This document shows positions 38,201 to 46,709 of a DNA stretch of 64,000 nucleotides, one piece after another. Made by a program: the position numbers and the translations under genes. Where the stretch lies: contig NZ_RJKL01000001.1 in NCBI RefSeq assembly GCF_003751945.1, forward strand, positions 6,572,001-6,636,000. Reading direction: 5' to 3'. Origin of the DNA: Couchioplanes caeruleus. Lineage in GTDB: Bacteria; Actinomycetota; Actinomycetes; Mycobacteriales; Micromonosporaceae. Position 1 is the first letter of the stretch; each line of letters starts with the position of its first letter. The notes beneath the pieces are model-generated. The model did not search any database and had not been told where the DNA came from. It was given only the letters and a program-made list of their open reading frames with translations.

Positions 38201-40435
38201 CGGGTGCAGGACCTCGCTACCGGCCGCGCCCTCGGACCCCGTGATGTCGGTCAGGTACTCGATCGCGTCGGCCGGTGCCTGGTCGGCGAGGGCACGACGG
38301 CCGGCGGCGAGGGCGCTGCGGCGCCGCGCGTCCGGGTCGGCCGCCTCGCCGGCGTGACGGTGGTGGCGGGCGAGAACGTACTCGTGATCGGTGTCGCGCA
38401 GCGCCGGCGGCAGCAGGTCGAGGGCGGCGGCGGCCGCGGCATGCAGCCGCTGCCGCAGCTTGGGAGCGACGTCGGCCAGCAGGGTGTCGCGCAGGGCGGC
38501 GTGCACGAAGCCGTACCGGCCGCCGTCGCCGATCTCCACGATCCGCCGGTGCACGGCCGTGCCGAGCGCGGCGGCGACGGTCCCGGCGCTCAGGCCGCAC
38601 ACGGCGGTCAGCACTTCCTGCCGGAAGCGGCCGCCGACGACCGACGCGGCGGCCAGGACCTCGCAGACGTCGCCCGGCAGCCCCTGAAGGCGGGTCACGA
38701 TCAACGAGCGGGCGTCCGAGGCGACGGGCAGACCCTCGGCACCGGTGGTGTCGAAATACCACTCGCCCCACAGCGGCACCAGCAGACCTGCGTCGACCAA
38801 CTGCAACAGATACGCGACGATCGCGAGCGGCGAACCGTCCGCCAGGGCCGCGACATGCGTCCTCAGGCCGTCCGGAACCCGGGCGCCGGGCAGCCGGGAG
38901 GCGATCAGCGCGGCCGTCGCGTCGGCGTCCAGCGGCTCGCAGCGCACCGTCGTGTCCAGCGCCCCGTCCAGCTCGGTGAGCGGACGGGCCGCGCCGTCGA
39001 GCTCGGTGAGCAGGACGAGCAGCGGCAGGGTGGCCAGCTCGGGGTCGAGCATGGCGAGCACGCGCCGGCTCGCCGTGTCGAGCCACTGCACGTCGTCCAG
39101 GACCAGGAGCAGCCCCTCGCCGACGCGGGCCAGCTCGCTGAGGAAGACGGCGACCGCGGCCAGCAGACGGTCGTCACGGCTGTCGCTCGCGGTCGCGTCG
39201 CCGAGCAGCGGGGCCAGCCGGGGCGACAGGCCGGCGACCAGACCCGGTCCCGCCGCAGCCGCGGCGGTCCGGATCCGCTCCTGGGCGACGTCCCGCTCCT
39301 GTTGCTCCATCCGGCCCACGGCGTCGAGGTGCCCTTCGAGCGCGGCGCGCAGCCCGCCGAGCGGCACCTCCTCGCCCTCGGCGCACCGGCCCCGCAGGAC
39401 CGTCGCGCCGGCCGCGGCGGCGGCCTCGGCCGCGAGACTGCTGCGGCCCGAGCCCGCCGGACCCCGGACGACCGCGGCGCCGCCGGCGCCCGCCCGGGCA
39501 CGCAGCCACCGCTCGGTGAGCTGCCGGCTCTCGGCGCCGCGGCCGAACAACGGCCACCGGCCCGCCCCGGCGTCGACCGGTGCGGACCGCAGTCCGCCGG
39601 CGCAGGCGCGCAGCGCGGTGAGCAGGGCGGTCGGGCTCTGATACCGGTCGTCGGGGTCCTTGGCGAGCAACCGGGTGACCACCTCGGCCAGCGCCGGGTC
39701 GATCTCCGGTCCGAGCCCCGGAACCGGGGCGGTGGTGTGCAGGCGCAGCAGTTCCCCGACGTCCGCGGCCGAGAACGGCGGGCGGCCGGTCAGGCACTGG
39801 AACAGCACGACCCCGAGGGAGTACAGGTCCGAACGGCCGTCCACCGGCCGCTTGAGCATTCCGGACTGCTCCGGAGAGCAGTAGAGGAACGTACCTACCG
39901 TCTTGTCCGCGGTGTCCAGATCCTGGCCGAGCGTTGCCAGGCCGAAGTCGATCAGCTTCGCCGGCCCGTGCGCGGGGACCATGACGTTGTGCGGCTTGAT
40001 GTCGCGGTGCACCAGACCGGTGCGATGCGCGGCGGCCAGCGCCTGCGCCAGCTCCGCGGCGAGCCGTACCACCCGCTCCTGCGGCAGCGGACCGTCGGCG
40101 AGCAGATCGGCGAGGGACCGGCCGTCGAGCAGCTCGGTGACCAGCGCCGGGCCGTCCTGGTGGCGGCCGGCCGCGTACGCCCGGACCACGCCGGGATGAT
40201 CGACGCAGGCGAGCAGGGCAGCCTCGCGGCAGAAGGCCAGCATCGTGTCCGGCGCGTCGGCCGCCTCGCCGCGCGGGCGCTTCAGGGCGTACCGCTCGTC
40301 GCCACGGCGCACCTGGAACACGGTCGTGAACGCGCCACGACCCAGCTCCGCCTCGATGTCGAGACCGGTCAGCTCTGCGGGCCGCCGGACCGACTCCGGA
40401 CGCTGCGCTTCGCTCATCTCCGACCGCCCCGTCAC
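35213..40435 (-). CDS. Ser/Thr kinase-ATPase-TPR-GAF-diguanylate cyclase fusion
   Basis: The GTG at 40435 follows GGAGG; the protein is about 1740 residues. In order: a Hanks-type kinase (LGRGAF loop, catalytic HRD with Asp near 145, DFG), an AAA/STAND-type ATPase of the AfsR/MalT kind (Walker A GPAGSGRSS near 325, LLLVLDDVQWLD), a long helical/TPR region (about 700-1250), one or two GAF-like domains (about 1280-1570) and a GGDEF domain with GGEEF near 1658 and the inhibitory site RFCD exactly five residues upstream. Kinase and cyclase motifs both look intact. No membrane segment is visible. It overlaps the EAL protein start, so a kinase-controlled cyclase and its phosphodiesterase are made together. 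Similar kinase-ATPase-GAF proteins usually end in histidine kinase domains. Confidence 0.93.
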   Translation of the reverse strand: MTGRSEMSEAQRPESVRRPAELTGLDIEAELGRGAFTTVFQVRRGDERYALKRPRGEAADAPDTMLAFCREAALLACVDHPGVVRAYAAGRHQDGPALVTELLDGRSLADLLADGPLPQERVVRLAAELAQALAAAHRTGLVHRDIKPHNVMVPAHGPAKLIDFGLATLGQDLDTADKTVGTFLYCSPEQSGMLKRPVDGRSDLYSLGVVLFQCLTGRPPFSAADVGELLRLHTTAPVPGLGPEIDPALAEVVTRLLAKDPDDRYQSPTALLTALRACAGGLRSAPVDAGAGRWPLFGRGAESRQLTERWLRARAGAGGAAVVRGPAGSGRSSLAAEAAAAAGATVLRGRCAEGEEVPLGGLRAALEGHLDAVGRMEQQERDVAQERIRTAAAAAGPGLVAGLSPRLAPLLGDATASDSRDDRLLAAVAVFLSELARVGEGLLLVLDDVQWLDTASRRVLAMLDPELATLPLLVLLTELDGAARPLTELDGALDTTVRCEPLDADATAALIASRLPGARVPDGLRTHVAALADGSPLAIVAYLLQLVDAGLLVPLWGEWYFDTTGAEGLPVASDARSLIVTRLQGLPGDVCEVLAAASVVGGRFRQEVLTAVCGLSAGTVAAALGTAVHRRIVEIGDGGRYGFVHAALRDTLLADVAPKLRQRLHAAAAAALDLLPPALRDTDHEYVLARHHRHAGEAADPDARRRSALAAGRRALADQAPADAIEYLTDITGSEGAAGSEVLHPLAVAYLRAGHFADCRQTLDRALATETDRQRRAELRTTLVELHHTTWADERAVQAATEALHELGRPLPANKPVRLLSTLALAAAGALVRRTGIGYGTAKGRRRDDLAALAAVLDAGGYAAALGMRLREAAVFTLRALYAINRIGLCPEYVRVYALIGYVTAMLRLHGTAQRCLTRATRDAEKLRDPQLIAYVEWVLGLAQLFAGIDDGSTYERALARHSHWFHPAQMLPGMATTALRLMLRGYTRESKADYERSLQRLVDPSQVYGTSFSMLGVLIPAQLGLPAEAAAVDAAMREALPPGIATPVQRANIATASLCAAVEEGEFGARFDEIVAEFEGLNLNKSELMAQLKWFYVWRAHGRMAQVRLADEAERPARLLAAEQATRELGRVASTVLLRTGHRTAQAALLHLRGEHRKAIVLADKVERDSRALDAPLVTFEVARIRARALRALGHTGEAERQARIANLLAETYGWEHRRRQVRMEFAIDDAPSHPKRVLSDLDSRTGRNRRLEALQQVSAAGATVLDPQRLARVALDETLRILGAERALLFLVDEAGATVPFAGRDAAGNDLDTVTDYGSTLVQRVIETGEALVVAGTEQGAALGSQSVVVHGLRSIMVAPVQFKGRILGVAYLDSRMARGIFTEDDVEVLTAITSHVAVSLETARAAQLGLAVQTARHQQQLAETLRSSLAELSAILDPSQVLHRLFATLHTHVGATAGGLLLAGEAGLDIVAVAGSADPALHGSWLADGVDPMLAAARVADTPVTLPASPELRERLLGDAEVALAVPLVSHDGLVGVVLLGGAGFDDTAREIAAALASQGMSAYANAGLFARVQELATTDELTGVNNRRHFYSLATTLLNAAARNGHELAAVMLDIDNFKAVNDTYGHGVGDDVIREVARRVTQSIRFCDVLGRYGGEEFAVILPDLDESGPNLAERIREAIAATAIPTRDGALPVTVSVGITHLHPEDDGLDQVLARADHALYRAKQGGRNRVEQA

Positions 40436-40495
40436 TTGTCCTCCGTTTGAGGTCATCGACACGAGCGGGCGATGGTTGAGCCATTCAGGCGGGGC

Positions 40496-41266
40496 TCACC
40501 GGCCGAGCACGGCACCTCCGTTGAGGCCGATGATCTGCCCGGTGAGATATCCGGCGTCCGCGGAGGCGATGTACCTGATGGCCGCCGCCACGTCCGCCGG
40601 CGTCCCGGTCCGGCCGACCAGGGTGTCGGCGATCTTGGCGGCCACGAACTCCGGCGTGTCCCGGCCGGCGAAGATGTCGGTGTCCTGGATGTAGCCGGGC
40701 GCCAGGACGTTCACCGTGATGCCGTCCCCGCCGAGCTGCCGGGCCAGCCCCAGGGCCCAGCCGTGCAGCGCGGCCTTCGCCGCGGCGTACGACCCGGCCG
40801 AGTGGGACCCGGCGCCTCCCCGCTGCGCGGCCGCGGAGCTCACGAAGATGAGCCGGCCGCCGGGCCGGCTGAGGTGTTCCAGCAGGGCGTTGGTGAGCAG
40901 CACCGCGGTGATGAGGTTGGTGTCCAGGTCACGACGCCACGCGGCGGCCAGGGCCTCGAGTCCCTCGTCGGCCGGCGGCGTGATGATCGCGCCCGCGTTG
41001 TTGACCAGCACGCCGACCGGCCCGAGCTCCGCGATGCGGTCCGCGGCGCGCCGGACCTGCGCCGGATCCGTCAGGTCCGCCGCGACCGGGATCACCCGGT
41101 GCGCGCCCAGCGCCCGGTTCGTCTCCTCGGCGGCCTGATCCAGCAGCCCGGCCCGGCGCCCGATGATGACGACCCGGTCGCCGTGGCCGGCCAGCGTCCG
41201 GGCGACCTCGCGACCGATGCCCGTCGCTCCGCCGGAGACGACCGCCACCCGTGAATTGTCGATCAT
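40496..41266 (-). CDS. Short-chain dehydrogenase/reductase
   Basis: 256 residues with the classical SDR pattern: GGATGIGR nucleotide loop at residue 12, NNAG near 90, Ser in FVSSAAA, and Y-x-x-x-K as SYAAAKAA near 155. An Arg after the Gly-rich strand (IIGRRAG) suggests NADP(H). The C-terminus reads GYLTGQIIGLNGGAVL, as in FabG-like enzymes. The substrate is unknown. It sits between the kinase fusion and the oxidase, with its own short gaps on each side. Confidence 0.9.
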   Translation of the reverse strand: MIDNSRVAVVSGGATGIGREVARTLAGHGDRVVIIGRRAGLLDQAAEETNRALGAHRVIPVAADLTDPAQVRRAADRIAELGPVGVLVNNAGAIITPPADEGLEALAAAWRRDLDTNLITAVLLTNALLEHLSRPGGRLIFVSSAAAQRGGAGSHSAGSYAAAKAALHGWALGLARQLGGDGITVNVLAPGYIQDTDIFAGRDTPEFVAAKIADTLVGRTGTPADVAAAIRYIASADAGYLTGQIIGLNGGAVLGR

Positions 41267-41287
41267 GCGCCATACGGTAGCGACCGA

Positions 41288-42712
41288 TCAATCGACGATC
41301 TCCATCGTGGCCATCATCGCGTGCGACGAGTGGTCGATCAGGTGGCAGTGGTAGACGTAGCGACCCGCCGGGCCGGTGAAGGTGGCCTGGAGCCGTACGG
41401 TCTCGCCCGGCTGGAGTGGCACGGTGTCCTTCCAGCCGCCCTCGGCCGGCACCGGCGGCCGTCCGTTGCGGCTCAGGACGCGGAACTGCACGAGATGCAT
41501 GTGGAAGTTGTGCGGGATCGTGAACGTGTCCCCGTTGGTGACCTCCCACACCTCGGTGTCGCCGCGGCGGATCGTGGTGTCCACCCGGTGCGGGTCGAAG
41601 ACCTTGCCGTTGATCTTGAAGGTGAAGTCCTGCGGGTCGATGCCCAGGCTCATCTGCCGGACGACATCCGGTTCGCCCAGCGGCGGCAGCGGCCGCAGCA
41701 CGGCGGGCACGCGGCTGGCGTCGTAGGCCGGCGCGCCCACGTCGAAGCGCAGCACCGGCCCCGCGTGGTCGTCGGCGAGGATGACCTGCGAGCCCTCGCG
41801 CCCGGTGAAGTCCACGACGACCTCGACGCGCTCGCCGGGGCTGATCCTGATCTCGCGGGTGGTCGCCGGGGCGCCGAGCAGGCCGCCGTCGGTGCCGATC
41901 TGGGCCATCTCCTCGCCGGCGCCGAGACGCAGCACGAACGAGCGCAGGTTGGAGCCGTTGAGCAAGCGGAACCGGTAGCGGCGGGCGGCCACCGGGAAGT
42001 ACGGCTGCGGTCGGCCGTTGGTCAGGATCGTGGTGCGGTTCTGGAAGTCCTCGGCGACGAAGTGCAGGCTGCCGTCGTCGGCGAACCGGGCGTCGCGCAG
42101 CATGATCGGTACGTCGAACTCCCCGGACGGCAGGCCGAGCTCGGCCTCCGCGGGATCCTCGATCAGGTAGAAGCCGTGCAGGCCGCGGTAGACGTGTTCC
42201 GCCTCCATGTGGTGGGCGTGGTCGTGGTACCACAGCGTCGTGGCCTGCTGCCGGTTCGGGTACTCGTAGATCCGCGTCTTGCCGGGGGCGATGACGTCCA
42301 GCGGGAAGCCGTCGCTCGCCGGGGGCGTGTGGCCGCCGTGCAGGTGGACGGCGGTGTCCATGTCGAGCTGGTTGGTCTGGGCGAGGACGACGCGGCGCCC
42401 GGCCCTGGCGCGGATGGTCGGGCCGGGGAACTGGCCGTCGTAGCCGTAGATCTCGGTCGTGGCGCCGCGCAGGATCTGGGCGTTCGCCTTGCGGGCGGTC
42501 ATCACGTAGTAGTCGGTGGTCGAGCTGCGGGCCACCGGCTTCAGCGTGGCCGGCAGCGGCATTCGGACGGAGAACGGCTCCGGAACCTCGGCGCGGACGG
42601 GCCTCGCGCCGCGTTCGTTCGGCCACGCGGCGGCCAGGGCGGAGGTACCGTACGCGGCCGCCGGCAGGAGCACCGCCCCGCCCGCCTTCATCACGGTGCG
42701 TCTGGTGGGCAT
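41288..42712 (-). CDS. Tat-exported multicopper oxidase (CotA/bilirubin-oxidase-like)
   Basis: I chose ATG 42712 because AAAGGAG lies about 10 bases upstream; it starts MPTRRTVMKAGGAVLL, a Tat signal. About 474 residues. Copper ligands are visible: HLHGG, WYHDHAHH, HNFHMHLVQF and the closing HCHLIDHSSHAMM, giving type 1, 2 and 3 sites with a probable axial Met. Three cupredoxin domains are expected. It oxidises phenols, bilirubin or metals outside the cell; the true substrate is unknown. A possible role is oxidation of Cu, Mn or pigment precursors at the cell surface. Confidence 0.93.
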   Translation of the reverse strand: MPTRRTVMKAGGAVLLPAAAYGTSALAAAWPNERGARPVRAEVPEPFSVRMPLPATLKPVARSSTTDYYVMTARKANAQILRGATTEIYGYDGQFPGPTIRARAGRRVVLAQTNQLDMDTAVHLHGGHTPPASDGFPLDVIAPGKTRIYEYPNRQQATTLWYHDHAHHMEAEHVYRGLHGFYLIEDPAEAELGLPSGEFDVPIMLRDARFADDGSLHFVAEDFQNRTTILTNGRPQPYFPVAARRYRFRLLNGSNLRSFVLRLGAGEEMAQIGTDGGLLGAPATTREIRISPGERVEVVVDFTGREGSQVILADDHAGPVLRFDVGAPAYDASRVPAVLRPLPPLGEPDVVRQMSLGIDPQDFTFKINGKVFDPHRVDTTIRRGDTEVWEVTNGDTFTIPHNFHMHLVQFRVLSRNGRPPVPAEGGWKDTVPLQPGETVRLQATFTGPAGRYVYHCHLIDHSSHAMMATMEIVD

Positions 42713-42893
42713 GGAACCCGCGCTCCTTTCGCTCGTACGGTGGGACACTGTGGATCACCGTGACGCGCGGCTCTCGAGACCCGCTCGAAGGCCCGTGGGA
42801 GCGCCGGTGCGGCATAGTGATCTGCCGTGACGTCCATCGCCGGCGGGCTCTACGCGTACCTGAAGCGCCGCGGGTGGCTGTGAGGTGGCGGCC

Positions 42894-43355
42894 ATGGAGA
42901 GACTCACGCACGCGGCGCGGCTGGAGTGGGACGGTTCGACGGGGGAGGGCTACCGGGCGTACTCGCGGGCGCACACGGGCGCCGCCCCGCCCGCCGAGGG
43001 CTCGCTGCGGCTGAGCGCCGATCCGCACTTCCGCGGCGACGCCGGCCTGCTCAACCCCGAACAGCTCGTCGTTTTGGCGGCGAGCTCGTGCCAGTTGCTG
43101 TCGTTCCTGTCGGTGGCCGCCCGCAAGCATGTCGACGTGGTGCGGTACACCGACGATGCGACCGGTTACCTGAGCGAGGATCTGCGCCACGCCCGCATCG
43201 AGCTGATCGAGCTGAACCCGGTCGTGCACGTGGCCGCCGGCCCCGACGAGGACTTCGTCCTGCGGCTGGTGGAGCAGGCTCACCAGGAGTGCTACATCGC
43301 CCGCTCGCTGATCTCGGAGGTGATCGTGCGGGCGACCGTACGGGTCACCCGGTAG
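42894..43355 (+). CDS. OsmC/Ohr-family peroxide reductase
   Basis: 153 residues from ATG 42894, with GAGGTGG upstream; a GTG at 42885 is also in frame. Two Cys typical of the family are present: ASSCQLLSFL (near 65) and QECYIARSL (near 137). The fold is an intertwined dimer that reduces organic hydroperoxides using a reactive Cys pair. The N-terminal FRGDAGLLNPEQLVVLAASSC matches OsmC more than Ohr. It is cytoplasmic and followed 31 bases later by the PRPP-synthetase-like gene. Confidence 0.85.
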   Translation: MERLTHAARLEWDGSTGEGYRAYSRAHTGAAPPAEGSLRLSADPHFRGDAGLLNPEQLVVLAASSCQLLSFLSVAARKHVDVVRYTDDATGYLSEDLRHARIELIELNPVVHVAAGPDEDFVLRLVEQAHQECYIARSLISEVIVRATVRVTR

Positions 43356-43386
43356 TGTCCGCCGCCCGGACATTAGGGTGGGCGCC

Positions 43387-44325
43387 GTGCGTGACATCGC
43401 CGTGTTCACCGGAAGTGCCCATCCCGAATTGGCGGCGGAGATCTGCGAGCACCTCGGTGTGCCGCTGATGCCGACCAAGACGTCCCGGTTCGCCAACGAC
43501 TGCATCGAGGTGCAGCTCCGAGGCAACTGCCGCGAGCGGGACGTGTTCCTCATCCAGCCGCTCGTGCCGCCGGTCCAGGAGAACCTGGTCGAGTTGCTGT
43601 TCATGCTCGACGCCGCGCGCGGCGCCTCGGCCGGCCGGGTCACGGTCGTGCTGCCGCATTATGCGTACGCCCGCAGCGACAAGAAGGACGCCCCGCGCAT
43701 CTCCATCGGCGGGCGCCTCGTCGCCGACCTGCTGCAGACCGCCGGCGCCCACCGGATCCTCGCCCTGACCCTGCACTCCCCCCAGGTGCACGGCTTCTTC
43801 AGCGTCCCCGTCGACCACCTGCACGCGCTGCGCGAGCTGGCACACCACTTCCGGGGATACGACCTCAGCAACACCGTCGTCGTCTCCCCGGACCTCGGCA
43901 ACGCCAAGGAGGCGGCGGCGTTCGCCCGGATGCTCGACATCGAGGTGGCCGCCGGCGCCAAGCAGCGCTACGCCGACGACAAGGTCGTGATCAGCTCGGT
44001 GATCGGCGAGGTCGCCGACCGGGACGTGATCATCCTGGACGATGAGATCGCCAAGGGCAGCACGGTCTTCGAGCTGCTGGACCGGCTGCGCGAGCGCAAC
44101 ACGCGCAGCATCCGGGTCGCCTGCACGCACGGCCTCTTCGCCTCGCAGGCGGTGCAGCGGCTCTCCGCCGAGAAGGACATCGAGGAGATCGTCTGCACCA
44201 ACACGGTGCCGATCCCGGCGGCGAACCGCACCGACAAGCTGACCGTGCTCTCGGTGGCGCCGGCGCTCGCCGAGGCGATGCGCCGGATCCACAACGGCGA
44301 GTCGGTCAGCGCGCTCTTCGCCTAG
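43387..44325 (+). CDS. Divergent ribose-phosphate pyrophosphokinase
   Basis: 312 residues from a GTG. The overall plan is that of PRPP synthetase: an N-terminal FTGSAHPELA, the flexible ATP loop as YARSDKKDAPR (canonical YARQDRK), VVSPDLGNAKEA, and the PRPP loop as LDDEIAKGST (canonical VDDMIDTAGT). The motif changes suggest a secondary paralogue rather than the housekeeping Prs; the substrate could be ribose-5-phosphate or a related sugar phosphate. Its stop codon shares the bases CTAG with the stop of the opposing histidine kinase gene. Confidence 0.85.
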   Translation: MRDIAVFTGSAHPELAAEICEHLGVPLMPTKTSRFANDCIEVQLRGNCRERDVFLIQPLVPPVQENLVELLFMLDAARGASAGRVTVVLPHYAYARSDKKDAPRISIGGRLVADLLQTAGAHRILALTLHSPQVHGFFSVPVDHLHALRELAHHFRGYDLSNTVVVSPDLGNAKEAAAFARMLDIEVAAGAKQRYADDKVVISSVIGEVADRDVIILDDEIAKGSTVFELLDRLRERNTRSIRVACTHGLFASQAVQRLSAEKDIEEIVCTNTVPIPAANRTDKLTVLSVAPALAEAMRRIHNGESVSALFA

Positions 44326-46385
44326 GTGTTGTCGCGCGCGGGCTGCGGGCCGCAGAGGGAGAGGATGGCGCCGAGCAGCGTGGAGCGGGTGAACGGCTTC
44401 TCCAGCAGCATGCTGTTGGCGTCGAGGTGCAGCTGCGGCCCCAGCGACGCCGCGGTGTAGCCGGACATGTAGAGCACGGGCAGGTCGGGGTGGTGCGTGC
44501 GCAGCGCCGCCGCGAGCTCCGGGCCGGTCATCGTCGGCATGACCACGTCGGTGATCAGCAGATCCGGGTGGGCGCCCGCGGCGACCTGGGTGACCGCCGT
44601 GAGGGCGTCGGTGGCGACGGTGATCTCGTAGCCGGCCGGCTCGATCAGCCGCTGTACGAGCTGGGCGACCTCCGGCTGGTCCTCGACGATGAGCACCCGG
44701 CCGATGACGGCCGGCGTGAGGCGCCGGTCGACGGCCGGTGTCGTGCGCTCCTCGGCCGCGGGCAGGTAGAGGTGCACCGTCGTGCCCATGCGCGGCTGCG
44801 ACTCCAGGGCGATGTGGCCGCCGATGCCCTGCACGATGCCCGCGGTGGTGGCCAGTCCGAGCCCGGCGGCGGTGGGGCGGGTGGTGAAGAACGGTTCCAG
44901 CGCCCGCCGGCGGGTCTCGTCGCTCATGCCCACGCCGGTGTCCTGGATGACCATGTGCACGATCCGGCCGGCCGGGGCGCCCTCGGCGAGCTGGCCCGGC
45001 TCCACCACCTCGTTGGTGGCGGCCACCCGCAGCATGCCGCCGTGCAGCATGGCGTCGCGGGCGTTCGCGGCCAGGTTGACCAGCGCCTGCTCCAGCGGCC
45101 CGCGTTCGGCGCGGACCGGCCACACGTCCGGGCTGAAGGCGAGGTCGAGGCCGATGCGCTCGCCGAGCGTACGACTGAACAGGCTCTGCACGTCGGTGAG
45201 CAGGTCCGGGATCGGGATGATCTCCGGCCGGTTGCCTTCGGTACGCCCGAACGCGAGGAGCTGGTGCGTCAGCGTGCGCCCGGTGCCTACCGCGTCCAGG
45301 ATGTCCTTGGCCATCTGGTGCTGCGGCGTGCCCTCGGCGGTCGTCGTCGCGATCATGTCGGCGGAGCCGGCGACCACGGTCATCAGGTTGTTGAAGTCGT
45401 GCGAGATGCCGCCGATGAGCTGGCCCATGCTGTCGAGCCGGCGCAGGTGGTCGAGCTGGCGCTTGAGCCCCTTGGCGTCGATGTGGTCGGTGGTGTCGGT
45501 GACCATGCAGAGCACGCCGTTGCGGCGGCCGTGCTCGTCCTCGAGCGGCATCATGCTCATCCGGACGCTGCGCTGCGAGCCGTCGGCGCGCATCAGCTTG
45601 GTGGCGCCGACGGTGGAGCGTCCGGCCTTGCACTCGGCGAGCCGGCGGGTGAGCTCGGCCTGGCCGTGCTTGTCCAGGAAGCCGCGCAGCGAGACGCCGA
45701 CGAGCTGGGCGCGGGGCATGCCGAGGACGACGCCGATGGGTTCGTTGGCGTACGTGGCGACCCCGTCGTCGTCGAGCTGCAGCACGCCCTCGGGGATCGT
45801 CTCCAGCACCCGGCGGTAGCGCTCCTCGCTGGCGCGCAGGCGTTCCATGGCCCGCGCGCCGGACAGGGCCAGGGACAGCTCGCCGGCGACGTCGCGGGCG
45901 AGCTCGACCTCGGCAGGGGAGTAGACCGCCCCCGGGGTGGCGCGGGTCAGCACCAGATAGCCCGCGTACGTGTTGTCGACGATGACCGGGCACAGCACGG
46001 CGGCGTGCACGACGGGGGCGGGTACGCCCGTGTCGACGTACGCCTCGTGCCGCGGCCGGGGCAGCTCGGTGAGGGGCTCACCGTCCTCGCCGGCCAGGAC
46101 GACCGGGCGCCGGCTCGCGGCGAGGCTGGTGGAGAAGTCGTCGTCGGGCAGCTCGCCGACGCGGTCGAGCAGGCGGCTGAACGCCGGGGCGACCTCGTCG
46201 TCCACGTGATGGTAGGTGAGCGCGTCGTAGCGGCCGTCGTCGCCGAGCAATTGGACGCCGGCGCCGTCACCGACCATGTCGGCGGCGGCCCGCGCGGCGG
46301 TCGAGCGCACCTCTTCCGCATTCTCTGCGACGCGGCTGAGCGCCAGCGCCAGGTCGGCCAGTGCGTACCGGAGGGGATAAGCCAT
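44322..46385 (-). CDS. Hybrid sensor histidine kinase (GAF-PAS-HisKA-HATPase-REC)
   Basis: About 687 residues; an ATG at 46394 is an equally possible start. Order: GAF-like sensor (residues about 15-185), PAS (190-310), HisKA with the phospho-acceptor in GGISHDFNNLM (near 330), HATPase with NLAANARDA, DTGVGM and GLGLAT, and a C-terminal receiver with the phospho-Asp in LLITDVVMP and the Lys in LEKPF. No membrane segment is seen, so it senses a cytoplasmic signal. No separate response regulator adjoins it. It is divergent from the membrane Ser/Thr kinase. Confidence 0.93.
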   Translation of the reverse strand: MAYPLRYALADLALALSRVAENAEEVRSTAARAAADMVGDGAGVQLLGDDGRYDALTYHHVDDEVAPAFSRLLDRVGELPDDDFSTSLAASRRPVVLAGEDGEPLTELPRPRHEAYVDTGVPAPVVHAAVLCPVIVDNTYAGYLVLTRATPGAVYSPAEVELARDVAGELSLALSGARAMERLRASEERYRRVLETIPEGVLQLDDDGVATYANEPIGVVLGMPRAQLVGVSLRGFLDKHGQAELTRRLAECKAGRSTVGATKLMRADGSQRSVRMSMMPLEDEHGRRNGVLCMVTDTTDHIDAKGLKRQLDHLRRLDSMGQLIGGISHDFNNLMTVVAGSADMIATTTAEGTPQHQMAKDILDAVGTGRTLTHQLLAFGRTEGNRPEIIPIPDLLTDVQSLFSRTLGERIGLDLAFSPDVWPVRAERGPLEQALVNLAANARDAMLHGGMLRVAATNEVVEPGQLAEGAPAGRIVHMVIQDTGVGMSDETRRRALEPFFTTRPTAAGLGLATTAGIVQGIGGHIALESQPRMGTTVHLYLPAAEERTTPAVDRRLTPAVIGRVLIVEDQPEVAQLVQRLIEPAGYEITVATDALTAVTQVAAGAHPDLLITDVVMPTMTGPELAAALRTHHPDLPVLYMSGYTAASLGPQLHLDANSMLLEKPFTRSTLLGAILSLCGPQPARDNT

Positions 46386-46709
46386 GACACCCATGTGGCA
46401 ACTATCTGCGCAACTGCCTCGCGGTGCGGGCGGTTCAGGAGGAATGCAACCGTCCGGCCGAGGGTCGTCTCATCAGTAACCGGCCGTTCGAGTGCTCTGC
46501 GACGTCGCAGTCGGGTGTTTTGCCAGCTCACCGCGGTTCCATCTGCAGCAACGACGGGAGGGCGATCCGGTGACGGGCGGTGGCGGACACCTACCTCACA
46601 TGCGAACTCCGACGCGGAGAGTTGCCGATTGATCCGGACAAACAGCATTATTCCGGTCGGCCAGGTCGGATGTCGCGGCACCGCGGCGGGCGGAAGGGCA
46701 ACCCCACAG
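46386..46709. other. Divergent intergenic region between two kinase genes
   Basis: 324 bases carrying the promoters of the histidine kinase and Ser/Thr kinase genes. Short frames exist, but none with a ribosome site. No repeat or operator stands out. Confidence 0.45.

Noticed and set aside
35243..40450. Plus-strand open frame of about 1735 codons opposite the kinase-cyclase fusion
   Set aside because: Composition is that of an antisense shadow (Arg, Gln, His, Val), while the minus strand shows clear kinase, ATPase and GGDEF motifs.
42827..42883. 18-codon ORF (GTG to TGA) just before the OsmC gene, possible leader peptide
   Set aside because: No ribosome site and no attenuator-like structure; cannot be told from chance.
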